This document shows, piece after piece, positions 37,348-51,379 of a DNA stretch of 64,000 nucleotides; position 1 is the stretch's first letter; every line of letters starts with the position of its first letter. The notes under the pieces are model-generated. The model worked only from the letters and a program-made list of their open reading frames with translations. It was not told where the DNA came from and searched no databases. A program made the position numbers and the translations under genes. Origin of the DNA: Saposhnikovia divaricata (taxonomy: Eukaryota > Streptophyta > Magnoliopsida > Apiales > Apiaceae); contig CM071595.1 of the NCBI GenBank assembly GCA_036435485.1, forward strand, positions 2,666,001 through 2,730,000, given 5' to 3'.

Positions 37348-38530
37348 AATTTCGTTGAATTCCAATAACCCATAGGAACCAAATATGTAAAAATATCCTT
37401 AAAATGGTCCGACTCGATTTTTAACAATATCCCGTATACTAACCACTTTGAGGATTATCCGAAAACCGAGTTTCGTTCATATCAGCTCCGATTCAGGTCT
37501 GAATTGCGTCAAATAAAATTTCGTTGAATTCCAATAACCCATAGGAACAAAATATGTAAAAATATCCTTAAAATGGTCCGACTCGATTTTTAACAATATC
37601 CCTTGTACTAACCACTTTGAGGATTATCCGAAAACCGAGTTTCGATCATATCAGCTCCGATTCAGGTCTGAATTGCGTCAAATAAAATTTCGTTGAATTC
37701 CAATAACCCATAGGAACAAAATATTTAAAAATATCCACAAAATGGTCCGACTCGATTTTTAACAATATCCCGTGTACTAACCCCTTTGAGGATTATCCAA
37801 AAACCGAGTTTTGACTATATCAGCTCCAATTCAGGTCTGAATTGCGTCAAATAAAATTTCGTTGAATTCCAATAACCCATAGGAACAAAATATGTAAAAA
37901 TATCCACAAAATGGTCCGACTCGATTTTTAACAATATCCCGTGTACTAACCCCTTTGAGGATTATCCAAAAACCGAGTTTTGACTATATCAGCTCCGATA
38001 CAGGTCTGAATTGTGTCAAATAAAATTTCATTGAATTCCAATAACCCATAGGAACAAAATATGTAAAAATATCCACAAAATGGTCTGACCCGATTTTTAA
38101 AAATATCCCGTGTACTAACCCCTTTGAGGATTATCCAAAAACCGAGTTTTGACTATATCAGCTCCGATTCAGGTCTGAATTGCGTCAAATAAAATTTCGT
38201 TGAATTCCAATAACCCATAGGAACAAAATATGTAAAAATATCCTTAAAATGGTCCAACTCGATTTTTAAGAATATCCCGTATACTAACCACTTTGAGGAT
38301 TATCCGAAAACCGAGTTTCGATCATATCAGCTCCGATTCAGGTCTGAATTGCGTCAAATAAAATTTCGTTGAATTCCAATAACCCATAGGAACAAAATAT
38401 TTAAAAATATCCACAAAATGGTCCGACCCGATTTTTAACAATATCCCATGTACTAACCCCTTTGAGGATTATCCGAAAACCGAGTTTCGATCATATCAGC
38501 TCCGATTCAGGTCTGAATTGCGTCAAATAA
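37348..38530 (+). repeat. 7-monomer tandem duplication, copy 2
   Basis: It repeats R-S-T-U-V-W with the same private markers and ends with a normal X. It lacks the copy-1 private changes ATATACCGTG near 36583 and CCAGAAAATGG near 36890. Confidence 0.93.
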
Positions 38531-38699
38531 AATTTCGTTGAATTCCAATAACCCATAGGAACAAAATATTTAAAAATATCCACAAAATGGTCCGACCCGA
38601 TTTTTAACAATATCCCATGTACTAACCCCTTTGAGGATTATCCGAAAACCGAGTTTCGTTCATATCAGCTCCGATTCAGGTCTGAATTGCGTCAAATAA

Positions 38700-38869
38700 A
38701 ATTTCGTTGAATTCCAATAACCCATAGGAACAAAATATGTAAAAATATCCACAAAACGGTCCGACTCGATTTTTAACAATATCCCGTGTACTAACCCCCT
38801 TTGAGGATTATCCAAAAACCGAGTTTTGACTATATCAGCTCCGATTCAGGTCCGAATTGCGTCAAATAA
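38700..38869 (+). repeat. 170-bp length-variant monomer (Z with C5 run)
   Basis: The C4 run at 96-99 is C5 (TAACCCCCTTTG). The background is Z (C58, GATTC, CCGAA), unlike the domain D 170-bp monomers. The insertion therefore either arose separately or moved by recombination. Confidence 0.95.
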
Positions 38870-39714
38870 AATTTCGTTGAATTCCAATAACCCATAGGAA
38901 CAAAATATGTAAAAATATCCACAAAATGGTCCGACTCGATTTTTAACAATATCCCGTGTACTAACCCCTTTGAGGATTATTCAAAAACCGAGTTTTGACT
39001 ATATCAGCTCCGATACAGGTCTGAATTGTGTCAAATAAAATTTCATTGAATTCCAATAACCCATAGGAACAAAATATGTAAAAATATCCACAAAATGGTC
39101 CGACCCGATTTTTAAAAATATCCCGTGTACTAACCCCTTTGAGGATTATCCAAAAACCGAGTTTTGACTATATCAGCTCCGATTCAGGTCTGAATTGCGT
39201 CAAATAAAATTTCGTTGAATTCCAATAACCCATAGGAACAAAATATGTAAATATATCCTTAAAATGGTCCAACTCGATTTTTAACAATATCCCGTATACT
39301 AACCACTTTGAGGATTATCCAAAAACCGAATTTTGACTATATCAGCTCCGATTCAGGTCTGAATTGCGTCAAATAAAATTTCGTTGAATTCCAATAACCC
39401 ATAGGAACAAAATATGTAAAAATATCCACAAAATGGTCCGACTCGATTTTTAACAATATCCCGTGTACTAACCCCTTTGAGGATTATCCAAAAACCGAGT
39501 TTCGTTCATATCAGCTCCGATTCAGGTCTGAATTGCGTCAAATAAAATTTCGTTGAATTCCAATAACCCATAGGAACAAAATATGTAAAAATATCCTTAA
39601 AATGGTCCGACTCGATTTTTAACAATATCCCGTATACTAACCACTTTGAGGATTATCCGAAAACCGAGTTTCGTTCATATCAGCTCCGATTCAGGTCTGA
39701 ATTGCGTCAAATAA

Positions 39715-40728
39715 AATTTCGTTGAATTCCAATAGCCCATAGGAACAAAATATGTAAAAATATCCTTAAAATGGTCCGACTCGATTTTTAACAATATCCC
39801 TTGTACTAACCACTTTGAGGATTATCCGAAAACCGAGTTTCGATCATATCAGCTCCGATTCAGGTCTGAATTGCGTCAAATAAAATTTCGTTGAATTCCA
39901 ATAACCCATAGGAACAAAATATTTAAAAATATCCACAAAATGGTCCGACCCGATTTTTAACAATATCCCATGTACTAACCCATTTGAGGATTATCCGAAA
40001 ACCGAGTTTCGATCATATCAGCTCCGATTCAGGTTTGAATTGCGTCAAATAAAATTTCGTTGAATTCCAATAACCCATAGGAACAAAATATTTAAAAATA
40101 TCCACAAAATGGTCCGACCCGATTTTTAACAATATCCCATGTACTAACCCCTTTGAGGATTATCCGAAAACCGAGTTTCGTTCATATCAGCTCCGATTCA
40201 GGTCTGAATTGCGTCAAATAAAATTTCGTTGAATTCCAATAACCCATAGGAACAAAATATGTAAAAATATCCTTAAAATGGTCCGACTCGATTTTTAACA
40301 ATATCCCTTGTACTAACCACTTTGAGGATTATCCGAAAACTGAGTTTCGATCATATCAGCTCCGATTCAGGTCTGAATTGCGTCAAATAAAATTTCGTTG
40401 AATTCCAATAACCCATAGGAACAAAATATTTAAAAATATCCACAAAATGGTCCGACCCGATATTTAACAATATCCAATGTACTAACCCCTTTGAGGATTA
40501 TCCGAAAACCGAGTTTCGATCATATCAGCTCCGATTCAGGTCTGAATTGCGTCAAATAAAATTTCGTTGAATTCCAATAACCCATAGGAACACAATATTT
40601 AAAAATATCCACAAAATGGTCCGACCCGATTTTTAACAATATCCCATGTACTAACCCCTTTGAGGATTATCCGAAAACCGAGTTTCGTTCATATCAGCTC
40701 CGATTCAGGTCTGATTTGCGTCAAATAA
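39715..40728 (+). repeat. Two S-X-Y trimers (507 bp each)
   Basis: S-X-Y at 39715 is repeated at 40222. Unlike other duplications the copies differ at several sites (AATAGCCC and GGTTTGAATT in copy 1; AAACTGAG, GATATTTAAC, AATCCAATG-like changes, AACACAATATT and CTGATTTGCG in copy 2). It is probably an older event or a place with less homogenisation. Confidence 0.82.
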
Positions 40729-43432
40729 AATTTCGTTGAATTCCAATAACCCATAGGAACAAAATATGTAAAAATATCCTTAAAATGGTCCGACTCGATT
40801 TTTAACAATATCCCGTATACTAACCACTTTGAGGATTATCCGAAAACCGAGTTTCGTTCATATCAGCTCCGATTCAGGTCTGAATTGCGTCAAATAAAAT
40901 TTCGTTGAATTCCAATAACCCATAGGAACAAAATATGTAAAAATATCCACAAAACGGTCCGACTCGATTTTTAACAATATCCCGTGTACTAACCCCTTTG
41001 AGGATTATCCAAAAACCGAGTTTTGACTATATCAGCTCCGATACGGGTCTGAATTGTGTCAAATAAAATTTCATTGAATTCCAATAACCCATAGGAACAA
41101 AATATGTAAAAATATCCACGAAATGGTCGGACTCGATTTTTAACAATATCCCGTGTACTAACCCCTTTGAGGATTATCCAAAAACCGGGTTTTGACTATA
41201 TCAGCTCCAATTCAGGTCTGAATTGCGTCAAATAAAATTTCGTTGAATTCCAATAACCCATAGGAACAAAATATGTAAAAATATCCTTAAAATGGTCCGA
41301 CTCGATTTTTAACAATATCCCGTGTACTAACCCCTTTGAGGATTATCCAAAAACCGAGTTTCGTTCATATTAGCTCCGATTCAGGTCTGAATTGCGTCAA
41401 ATAAAATTTCGTTGAATTCCAATAACCCATAGGAACAAAATATGTAAAAATATCCTTAAAATGGTCCGACTCGATTTTTAACAATATCCCGTATACTAAC
41501 CACTTTGAGGATTATCCGAAAACCGAGTTTCGTTCATATCAGCTCCGATTCAGGTCTGAATTGCGTCAAATAAAATTTCGTTGAATTCCAACAACCCATA
41601 GGAACAAAATATGTAAAAATATCCTTAAAATGGTCCGACTCGATTTTTAACAATATCCCGTGTACTAACCACTTTGAGGATTATCCGAAAATCGAGTTTC
41701 GATCATATCAGCTCCGATTCAGGTCTGAATTGCATCAAATAAAATTTCGTTGAATTCCAATAACCCATAGGAACAAAATATTTAAAAATATCCACAAAAT
41801 GGTCCGACCCGATTTTTAACAATATCCCATGTACTAACCCCTTTGAGGATTATCCGAAAACCGAGTTTCGATCATATCAGCTCCGATTCAGGTCTGAATT
41901 GCGTCAAATAAAATTTCGTTGAATTCCAATAACCCATAGGACCAAAATATTTAAAAATATCCACAAAATGGTCCGACCCGATTTTTAACAATATCCCATG
42001 TACTAACCCCTTTGAGGATTATCCGAAAACCGAGTTTCGTTCATATCAGCTCCGATTCAGGTCTGAATTGCGTCAAATAAAATTTCGTTGAATTCCAATA
42101 ACCCATAGGAACAAAATATGTAAAAATATCCTTAAAATGGTCCGACTCGATTTTTAACAATATCCCGTATACTAACCTCTTTGAGGATTATCCGAAAACC
42201 GAGTTTCGTTCATATCAGCTCCGATTCAGGTCTGAATTGCGTCATATAAAATTTCGTTGAATTCCAATAACCCATAGGAACAAAATATGTAAAAATATCC
42301 ACAAAATGGTCCGACTCGATTTTTAACAATATCCCGTGTACTAACCCCTTTGAGGATTATCCAAAAACCGAGTTTTGACTATATCAGCTCCGATACAGGT
42401 CTGAATTGTGTCAAATAAAATTTCGTTGAATTCCAATAACCCATAGGAACAAAATATGTAAAAATATCCACGAAATGGTCCGACTCGATTTTTAACAATA
42501 TCCCGTGTACTAACCCCTTTGAGGATTATCCAAAAACCGAGTTTTGACTATATCACCTCCAATTCAGGTCTGAATTGCGTCAAATTAAATTTCGTTGAAT
42601 TCCAATAACCCATAGGAACAAAATATGTAAAAATATCCTTAAAATGGTCCGACTCGATTTTTAACAATATCCCGTGTACTAACCACTTTGAGGATTATCC
42701 GAAAACCGAGTTTCGTTCATATCAGCTCCGATTCAGGTCGGAATTGCGTCAAATAAAATTTCGTTGAATTCCAATAACCCATAGGAAAAAAATATGTAAA
42801 AATATCCTTAAAATGGTCCGACTCGATTTTTAACAATATCCCTTGTACTAACCACTTTGAGGATTATCCGAAAACCGAGTTTCGTTCATATCAGCTCCGA
42901 TTCAGGTCCGAATTGCGTCAAATAAAATTTCGTTGAATTCCAATAACCCATAGGAACAAAATATGTAAAAATCTCCACAAAATGGTCCGACTCGATTTTT
43001 AACAATATCCCGTGTACTAACCCCTTTGAGGATTATCCAAAAACCGAGTTTTGACTATATCAGCTCCGATACAGGTCTGAATTGTGTCAAATAAAATTTC
43101 ATTGAATTCCAATAACCCATAGGAACAAAATATGTAAAAATATCCACAAAATGGTCCGACTCGATTTTTAACAATATCCCGTGTACTAACCCCTTTGAGG
43201 ATTATCCAAAAACCGAGTTTCGTTCATATCAGCTCCGATTCAGGTCTGAATTGCGTCAAATAAAATTTCGTTGAATTCCAATAACCCATAAGAACAAAAT
43301 ATGTAAAAATATCCACAAAATGGTCCGACTCGATTTTTAACAATATCCCGTGTACTAACCCCTTTGAGGATTATCCAAAAACGGAGTTTTGACTATATCA
43401 GCTCCGATTCAGGTCCGAATTGCGTCAAATAA

Positions 43433-43602
43433 AATTTCGTTGAATTCCAATAACCCATAGGAACAAAATATGTAAAAATATCCACAAAATGGTCCGACTC
43501 GATTTTTAACAATATCCCGTGTACTAACCCCCTTTGAGGATTATCCAAAAACCGAGTTTTGACTATATCAGCTCCGATACAGGTCTGAATTGTGTCAAAT
43601 AA
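43433..43602 (+). repeat. 170-bp length-variant monomer, domain D lineage
   Basis: It has a C5 run on a U-like background (GATAC, GTGTC). It is the first of five related copies, the others starting at 44110, 47322, 51210 and 63717. Start-to-start distances are 677, 3212, 3888 and 12507, each a multiple of 169 plus one. Confidence 0.95.
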
Positions 43603-43771
43603 AATTTCATTGAATTCCAATAACCCATAGGAACAAAATATGTAAAAATATCCACAAAATGGTCCGACCCGATTTTTAAAAATATCCCGTGTACTAACCC
43701 CTTTGAGGATTATCCAAAAACCGAGTTTTGACTATATCAGCTCCGATACAGGTCTGAATTGTGTCAAATAA

Positions 43772-43940
43772 AATTTCATTGAATTCCAAGAACCCATAGG
43801 AACAAAATATGTAAAAATATCCACGAAATGGTCCGACTCGATTTTTAACAATATCCCGTGTACTAACCCCTTTGAGGATTATCCAAAAACCGAGTTTCGT
43901 TCATATCAGCTCCGATTCAGGTCTGAATTGCGTCAAATAA
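43772..43940 (+). repeat. Type D1 monomer (domain D marker)
   Basis: It carries A7, CCAAGAACCC at 15-24 (T19 to G), CACGAAATGG at 51-60 (G54, a gained CpG), GACTCG, GTGT, C98, A114 and CGTTCA. The CCAAGAACCC marker is not seen before domain D. CACGAAATGG appears singly at about 19655, 31146, 41118 and 42471 before becoming frequent here. Confidence 0.87.
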
Positions 43941-44109
43941 AATTTCGTTGAATTCCAATAACCCATAGGAACAAAATATGTAAAAATATCCACAAAATGT
44001 TCCGACTCGATTTTTAACAATATCCCGTGTACTAACCCCTTTGAGGATTATCCAAAAACGGAGTTTTGACTATATCAGCTCCGATTCAGGTCCGAATTGC
44101 GTCAAATAA
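43941..44109 (+). repeat. Type D2 monomer (ACGGAG marker)
   Basis: It is a U- or N-like monomer in which ACCGAG at 118-123 is ACGGAG (C120 to G). The first ACGGAG in the window is at 43381 and it is frequent from there to the end. This copy also has AAAATGTTCC at 55-63, shared with the copy 3212 bases downstream. Confidence 0.86.
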
Positions 44110-44279
44110 AATTTCGTTGAATTCCAATAACCCATAGGAACAAAATATGTAAAAATATCCACAAAATGGTCCGACTCGATTTTTAACAATATCCCGTGTA
44201 CTAACCCCCTTTGAGGATTATCCAAAAACCGAGTTTTGACTATATCAGCTCCGATACAGGTTTGAATTGTGTCAAATAA
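44110..44279 (+). repeat. 170-bp length-variant monomer, domain D lineage
   Basis: It has a C5 run, plus CAGGTTTGAATT, which is shared with the copy at 47322 but not with the other C5 monomers. Confidence 0.95.
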
Positions 44280-46814
44280 AATTTCATTGAATTCCAATAA
44301 CCCATAGGAACAAAATATGTAAAAATATCCACAAAATGGTCCGACCCGATTTTTAAAAATATCCCGTGTACTAACCCCTTTGAGGATTATCCAAAAACCG
44401 AGTTTTGACTATATCAGCTCCGATACAGGTCTGAATTGTGTCAAATAAAATTTCATTGAATTCCAAGAACCCATAGGAACAAAATATGTAAAAATATCCA
44501 CGAAATGGTCCGACTCGATTTTTAACAATATCCCGTGTACTAACCCCTTTGAGGATTATCCAAAAACCGAGTTTCGTTCATATCAGCTCCGATTCAGGTC
44601 CGAATTGCGTCAAATAAAATTTCGTTGAATTCCAATAACCCATAGGAACAAAATATGTAAAAATATCCACAAAATGGTCCGACTCGATTTTTAACAATAT
44701 CCCGTGTACTAACCCCTTTGAGGATTATCCAAAAACCGAGTTTTGACTATATAAGCTCCGATTCAGGTCTGAATTGCGTCAAATAAAATTTCGTTGAATT
44801 CCAATAACCCATAGGAACAAAATATTTAAAAATATCCACAAAATGGTCCGACCCGATTTTTAACAATATCCCATGTACTAACCCCTTTGAGGATTATCCG
44901 AAAACCGAGTTTCGATCATATCAGCTCCGATTCAGGTCTGAATTGCGTCAAATAAAATTTCGTTGAATTCCAATAACCCATAGGAACAAAATATTTAAAA
45001 ATATCCACAAAATGGTCCGACCCGATTTTTAACAATATCCCATGTACTAACCCCTTTGAGGATTATCCGAAAACCGAGTTTCGTTCATATCAGCTCCGAT
45101 TCAGGTCTGAATTGCGTCAAATAAAATTTCGTTGAATTCCAATAACCCATAGGAACAAAATATGTAAAAATATCCTTAAAATGGTCCGACTCGATTTTTA
45201 ACAATATCCCGTATACTAACCACTTTGAGGATTATCCGAAAACCGAGTTTCGTTCATATCAGCTCCGATTCAGGTCTGAATTGCGTCAAATAAAATTTCG
45301 TTGAATTCCAATAACCCATAGGAACAAAATATGTAAAAATATCCACAAAATGGTCCGACTCGATTTTTAACAATATCCCGTGTACTAACCCCTTTGAGGA
45401 TTATCCAAAAACCGAGTTTTGACTATATCAGCTCCGATACAGGTCTGAATTGTGTCAAATAAAATTTCATTGAATTCCAATAACCCATAGGAACAAAATA
45501 TGTAAAAATAACCACGAAATGGTCCGACCCGATTTTTAAAAATATCCCGTGTACTAACCCCTTTGAGGATTATCCAAAAACCGAGTTTTGACTATATCAG
45601 CTCCGATACAGGTCTGAATTGTGTCAAATAAAATTTCATTGAATTCCAAAAACCCATAGGAACAAAATATGTAAAAATATCCACGAAATGGTCTGACTCG
45701 ATTTTTAACAATATCCCGTGTACTAACCCCTTTGAGGATTATCCAAAAACCGAGTTTCGTTCATATCAGCTCCGATTCAGGTCCGAATTGCGTCAAATAA
45801 AATTTCGTTGAATTCCAATAACCCATAGGAACAAAATATGTAAAAATATATACAAAATGGTCCGACTCGATTTTTAACAATATCCCGTGTACTAACCCCT
45901 TTGAGGATTATCCAAAAACGGAGTTTTGACTATATCAGCTCCGATACAGGTCTGAATTGTGTCAAATAAAATTTCATTGAATTCCAATAACCCATAGGAA
46001 CAAAATATGTAAAAATATCCACAAAATGGTCCGACTCAATTTTTAGCAATATCCCGTGTACTAACCCCTTTGAGGATTATCCAAAAACCGAGTTTTGACT
46101 ATATCAGCTCCAATTTAGGTCTGAATTGCGTCAAATAAAATTTCGTTGAATTCCAATAACCCATAGGAACAAAATATGTAAAAATATCCTTAAAATGGTC
46201 CGACTCGATTTTTAACAATATCCCGTGTACTAACCACTTTGAGGATTATCCGAAAATCGAGTTTCGATCATATCAGCTCCGATTCAGGTCTGAATTGCGT
46301 CAAATAAAATTTCGTTGAATTCCAATAACCCATAGGAACAAAATATTTAAAAATATCCACAAAATGGTCCGACCCGATTTTTAACAATATCCCATGTACT
46401 AACCCCTTTGAGGATTATCCGAAAACCGAGTTTCGATCATATCAGCTCCGATTCAGGTCTGAATTGCGTCAAATAAAATTTCGTTGAATTCCAATAACCC
46501 ATAGGAACAAAATATTTAAAAATATCCACAAAATGGTCCGACCCGATTTTTAACAATATCCCATGTACTAACCCCTTTGAGGATTATCCGAAAACCGAGT
46601 TTCGTTCATATCAGCTCCGATTCAGGTCTGAATTGCGTCAAATAAAATTTCGTTGAATTCCAATAACCCATAGGAACAAAATATGTAAAAATATCATTAA
46701 AATGGTCCGACTCGATTTTTAACAATATCCCGTATACAAACCACTTTAAGGATTATCCGAAAACCGAGTTTCGTTCATATCAGCTCCGATTCAGGTCTGA
46801 ATTGCGTCAAATAA

Positions 46815-49800
46815 AATTTCGTTGAATTCCAATAACCCATAGGAACAAAATATGTAAAAATATCCACAAAATGGTCCGACCCGATTTTTAAAAATATCCC
46901 GTGTACTAACCCCTTTGAGGATTATCCAAAAACCGAGTTTTGACTATATCAGCTCCGATACAGGTCTGAATTGTGTCAAATAAAATTTCATTGAATTCCA
47001 AGAACCCATAGGAACAAAATATGTAAAAATATCCACGAAATGGTCCGACTCGATTTTTAACAATATCCCGTGTACTAACCCCTTTGAGGATTATCCAAAA
47101 ACCGAGTTTCGTTCATATCAGCTCCGATTCAGGTCTGAATTGCGTCAAATAAAATTTCGTTGAATTCCAATAACCCATAGGAACAAAATATGTAAAAATA
47201 TCCACAAAATGTTCCGACTCGATTTTTAACAATATCCCGTGTACTAACCCCTTTGAGGATTATCCAAAAACGGAGTTTTGACTATATCAGCTCCGATTCA
47301 GGTCCGAATTGCGTCAAATAAAATTTCGTTGAATTCCAATAACCCATAGGAACAAAATATGTAAAAATATCCACAAAATGGTCCGACTCGATTTTTAACA
47401 ATATCCCGTGTACTAACCCCCTTTGAGGATTATCCAAAAACCGAGTTTTGACTATATCAGCTCCGATACAGGTTTGAATTGTGTCAAATAAAATTTCATT
47501 GAATTCCAATAACCCATAGGAACAAAATATGTAAAAATATCCACAAAATGGTCCGACCCGATTTTTAAAAATATCCCGTGTACTAACCCCTTTGAGGATT
47601 ATCCAAAAACCGAGTTTTGACTATATCAGCTCCGATACAGGTCTGAATTGTGTCAAATAAAATTTCATTGAATTCCAAGAACCCATAGGAACAAAATATG
47701 TAAAAATATCCACGAAATGGTCCGACTCGATTTTTAACAATATCCCGTGTACTAACCCCTTTGAGGATTATCCAAAAACCGAGTTTCGTTCATATCAGCT
47801 CCGATTCAGGTCCGAATTGCGTCAAATAAAATTTCGTTGAATTCCAATAACCCATAGGAACAAAATATGTAAAAATATCCACAAAATGGTCCGACTCGAT
47901 TTTTAACAATATCCCGTGTACTAACCCCTTTGAGGATTATCCAAAAACCGAGTTTTGACTATATAAGCTCCGATTCAGGTCTGAATTGCGTCAAATAAAA
48001 TTTCGTTGAATTCCAATAACCCATAGGAACAAAATATTTAAAAATATCCACAAAATGGTCCGACCCGATTTTTAACAATATCCCATGTACTAACCCCTTT
48101 GAGGATTATCCGAAAACCGAGTTTCGATCATATCAGCTCCGATTCAGGTCTGAATTGCGTCAAATAAAATTTCGTTGAATTCCAATAACCCATAGGAACA
48201 AAATATTTAAAAATATCCACAAAATGGTCCGACCCGATTTTTAACAATATCCCATGTACTAACCCCTTTGAGGATTATCCGAAAACCGAGTTTCGTTCAT
48301 ATCAGCTCCGATTCAGGTCTGAATTGCGTCAAATAAAATTTCGTTGAATTCCAATAACCCATAGGAACAAAATATGTAAAAATATCCTTAAAATGGTCCG
48401 ACTCGATTTTTAACAATATCCCGTATACTAACCACTTTGAGGATTATCCGAAAACCGAGTTTCGTTCATATCAGCTCCGATTCAGGTCTGAATTGCGTCA
48501 AATAAAATTTCGTTGAATTCCAATAACCCATAGGAACAAAATATGTAAAAATATCCACAAAATGGTCCGACTCGATTTTTAACAATATCCCGTGTACTAA
48601 CCCCTTTGAGGATTATCCAAAAACCGAGTTTTGACTATATCAGCTCCGATACAGGTCTGAATTGTGTCAAATAAAATTTCATTGAATTCCAATAACCCAT
48701 AGGAACAAAATATGTAAAAATAACCACGAAATGGTCCGACCCGATTTTTAAAAATATCCCGTGTACTAACCCCTTTGAGGATTATCCAAAAACCGAGTTT
48801 TGACTATATCAGCTCCGATACAGGTCTGAATTGTGTCAAATAAAATTTCATTGAATTCCAAAAACCCATAGGAACAAAATATGTAAAAATATCCACGAAA
48901 TGGTCTGACTCGATTTTTAACAATATCCCGTGTACTAACCCCTTTGAGGATTATCCAAAAACCGAGTTTCGTTCATATCAGCTCCGATTCAGGTCCGAAT
49001 TGCGTCAAATAAAATTTCGTTGAATTCCAATAACCCATAGGAACAAAATATGTAAAAATATATACAAAATGGTCCGACTCGATTTTTAACAATATCCCGT
49101 GTACTAACCCCTTTGAGGATTATCCAAAAACGGAGTTTTGACTATATCAGCTCCGATACAGGTCTGAATTGTGTCAAATAAAATTTCATTGAATTCCAAT
49201 AACCCATAGGAACAAAATATGTAAAAATATCCACAAAATGGTCCGACTCAATTTTTAGCAATATCCCGTGTACTAACCCCTTTGAGGATTATCCAAAAAC
49301 CGAGTTTTGACTATATCAGCTCCAATTTAGGTCTGAATTGCGTCAAATAAAATTTCGTTGAATTCCAATAACCCATAGGAACAAAATATGTAAAAATATC
49401 CTTAAAATGGTCCGACTCGATTTTTAACAATATCCCGTGTACTAACCACTTTGAGGATTATCCGAAAATCGAGTTTCGATCATATCAGCTCCGATTCAGG
49501 TCTGAATTGCGTCAAATAAAATTTCGTTGAATTCCAATAACCCATAGGAACAAAATATTTAAAAATATCCACAAAATGGTCCGACCCGATTTTTAACAAT
49601 ATCCCATGTACTAACCCCTTTGAGGATTATCCGAAAACCGAGTTTCGATCATATCAGCTCCGATTCAGGTCTGAATTGCGTCAAATAAAATTTCGTTGAA
49701 TTCCAATAACCCATAGGAACAAAATATTTAAAAATATCCACAAAATGGTCCGACCCGATTTTTAACAATATCCCATGTACTAACCCCTTTGAGGATTATC

Positions 49801-50026
49801 CGAAAACCGAGTTTCGTTCATATCAGCTCCGATTCAGGTCTGAATTGCGTCAAATAAAATTTCGTTGAATTCCAATAACCCATAGGAACAAAATATGTAA
49901 AAATATCATTAAAATGGTCCGACTCGATTTTTAACAATATCCCGTATACAAACCACTTTGAGGATTATCCGAAAACCGAGTTTCGTTCATATCAGCTCCG
50001 ATTCAGGTCTGAATTGCGTCAAATAA
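46815..50026 (+). repeat. 19-monomer tandem duplication, copy 2 (3212 bp)
   Basis: It repeats 43603-46814 monomer by monomer, directly adjacent. It continues with a monomer bearing TTATCTAAAAACC (50027), whose twin at 52732 shows that a third, shortened copy exists. Confidence 0.95.
47322..47491 (+). repeat. 170-bp length-variant monomer, domain D lineage
   Basis: It is the twin of 44110-44279 within the 3212-bp duplication, with the C5 run and CAGGTTTGAATT. Confidence 0.95.
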
Positions 50027-51209
50027 AATTTCGTTGAATTCCAATAACCCATAGGAACAAAATATGTAAAAATATCCACAAAATGGTCCGACTCGATTTT
50101 TAACAATATCCCGTGTACTAACCCCTTTGAGGATTATCTAAAAACCGAGTTTTGACTATATCAGCTCCGATACAGGTCTGAATTGTGTCAAATAAAATTT
50201 CATTGAATTCCAAGAACCCATAGGAACAAAATATGTAAAAATATCCACAAAATGGTCCGACTCGATTTTTAACAATATCCCGTGTACTAACCCCTTTGAG
50301 GATTATCCAAAAACCGAGTTTTGACTATATCAGCTCCAATTCAGGTCTGAATTGCGTCAAATAAAATTTCGTTGAATTCCAATAACCCATAGGAACAAAA
50401 TATGTAAAAATATCCTTAAAATGGTCCGACTCGATTTTTAACAATATCCCGTGTACTAACCACTTTGAGGATTATCCGAAAACCGAGTTTCATTCATATC
50501 AGCTCCGATTCAGGTCGGAATTGCTTCAAATAAAATTTAGTTGAATTCCAATAACCCATAGGAACAAAATATGTAAAAATATCCTTAAAATGGTCCGACT
50601 CGATTTTTAACAATATCCCTTGTACTAACCACTTTGAGGATTATCCGAAAACCGAGTTTCGTTCATATCAGCTCCGATTCAGGTCCGAATTGCGTCAAAT
50701 AAAATTTCGTTGAATTCCAATAACCCATAGGAACAAAATATGTAAAAATATCCACAAAATGGTCCGACTCGATTTTTAACAATATCCCGTGTACTAACCC
50801 CTTTGAGGATTATCCAAAAACCGAGTTTTGACTATATCAGCTCCGATATAGGTCTGAATTGTGTCAAATAAAATTTCATTGAATTCCAATAACCCATAGG
50901 AACAAAATATGTAAAAATATCCACAAAATGGTCCGACTCGATTTTTAACAATATCCCGTGTACTAACCCCTTTGAGGATTATCCAAAAACCGAGTTTCGT
51001 TCATATCAGCTCCGATTCAGGTCTGAATTGCGTCAAATAAAATTTCGTTGAATTCCAATAACCCATAGGAACAAAATATGTAAAAATATCCACAAAATGG
51101 TCCGACTCGATTTTTAACAATATCCCGTGTACTAACCCCTTTGAGGATTATCCAAAAACGGAGTTTTGACTATATCAGCTCCGATTCAGGTCCGAATTGC
51201 GTCAAATAA

Positions 51210-51379
51210 AATTTCGTTGAATTCCAATAACCCATAGGAACAAAATATGTAAAAATATCCACAAAATGGTCCGACTCGATTTTTAACAATATCCCGTGTA
51301 CTAACCCCCTTTGAGGATTATCCAAAAACCGAGTTTTGACTATATCAGCTCCGATACAGGTCTGAATTGTGTCAAATAA
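51210..51379 (+). repeat. 170-bp length-variant monomer, domain D lineage
   Basis: It has a C5 run on the same background as 43433, with CAGGTCTGAATT. It opens the shortened third 19-mer copy. Confidence 0.95.

Larger units (their letters stand above)
29743..42587 (+). repeat. Domain C: long-HOR order with local duplications
   Basis: About 76 monomers. The order P-Q-R-S-X-Y-R-Z-U-V is resumed, with P at 29743, 35827 and 39208. Insertions include a 3-mer at 31264, an X/Y run at 33461, a 7-mer at 36165 and an S-X-Y pair at 39715. Single-copy changes become more frequent from about 39.7 kb, for example AATAGCCCATAGG near 39733 and TATTTAACAATATCCAATG near 40461. Confidence 0.82.
43603..46814 (+). 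repeat. 19-monomer tandem duplication, copy 1 (3212 bp)
   Basis: Nineteen monomers including one 170-bp member. Private markers repeated at exactly 3212 bases include AAAATGTTCC, CAGGTTTGAATT, ACTATATAAGCTCC (44751), AATAACCACGAAATGG, TATATACAAAATGG (45851), GACTCAATTTTTAGC, CCAATTTAGG, ATCATTAAAATGG and GTATACAAACC. I noticed only two differences from copy 2: TTTCATTG versus TTTCGTTG in the first monomer, and CTTTAAGG versus CTTTGAGG near 46747. Confidence 0.95.

Noticed and set aside
43393..43620. A 75-residue minus-strand open frame, repeated at 44070, 47282, 51170 and 63677.
   Set aside because: The five frames exist because the C5 monomer restores frame across two units. The repeated protein reflects copied satellite, not selection. 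The same DNA is read in two frames within one frame-shifted ORF.
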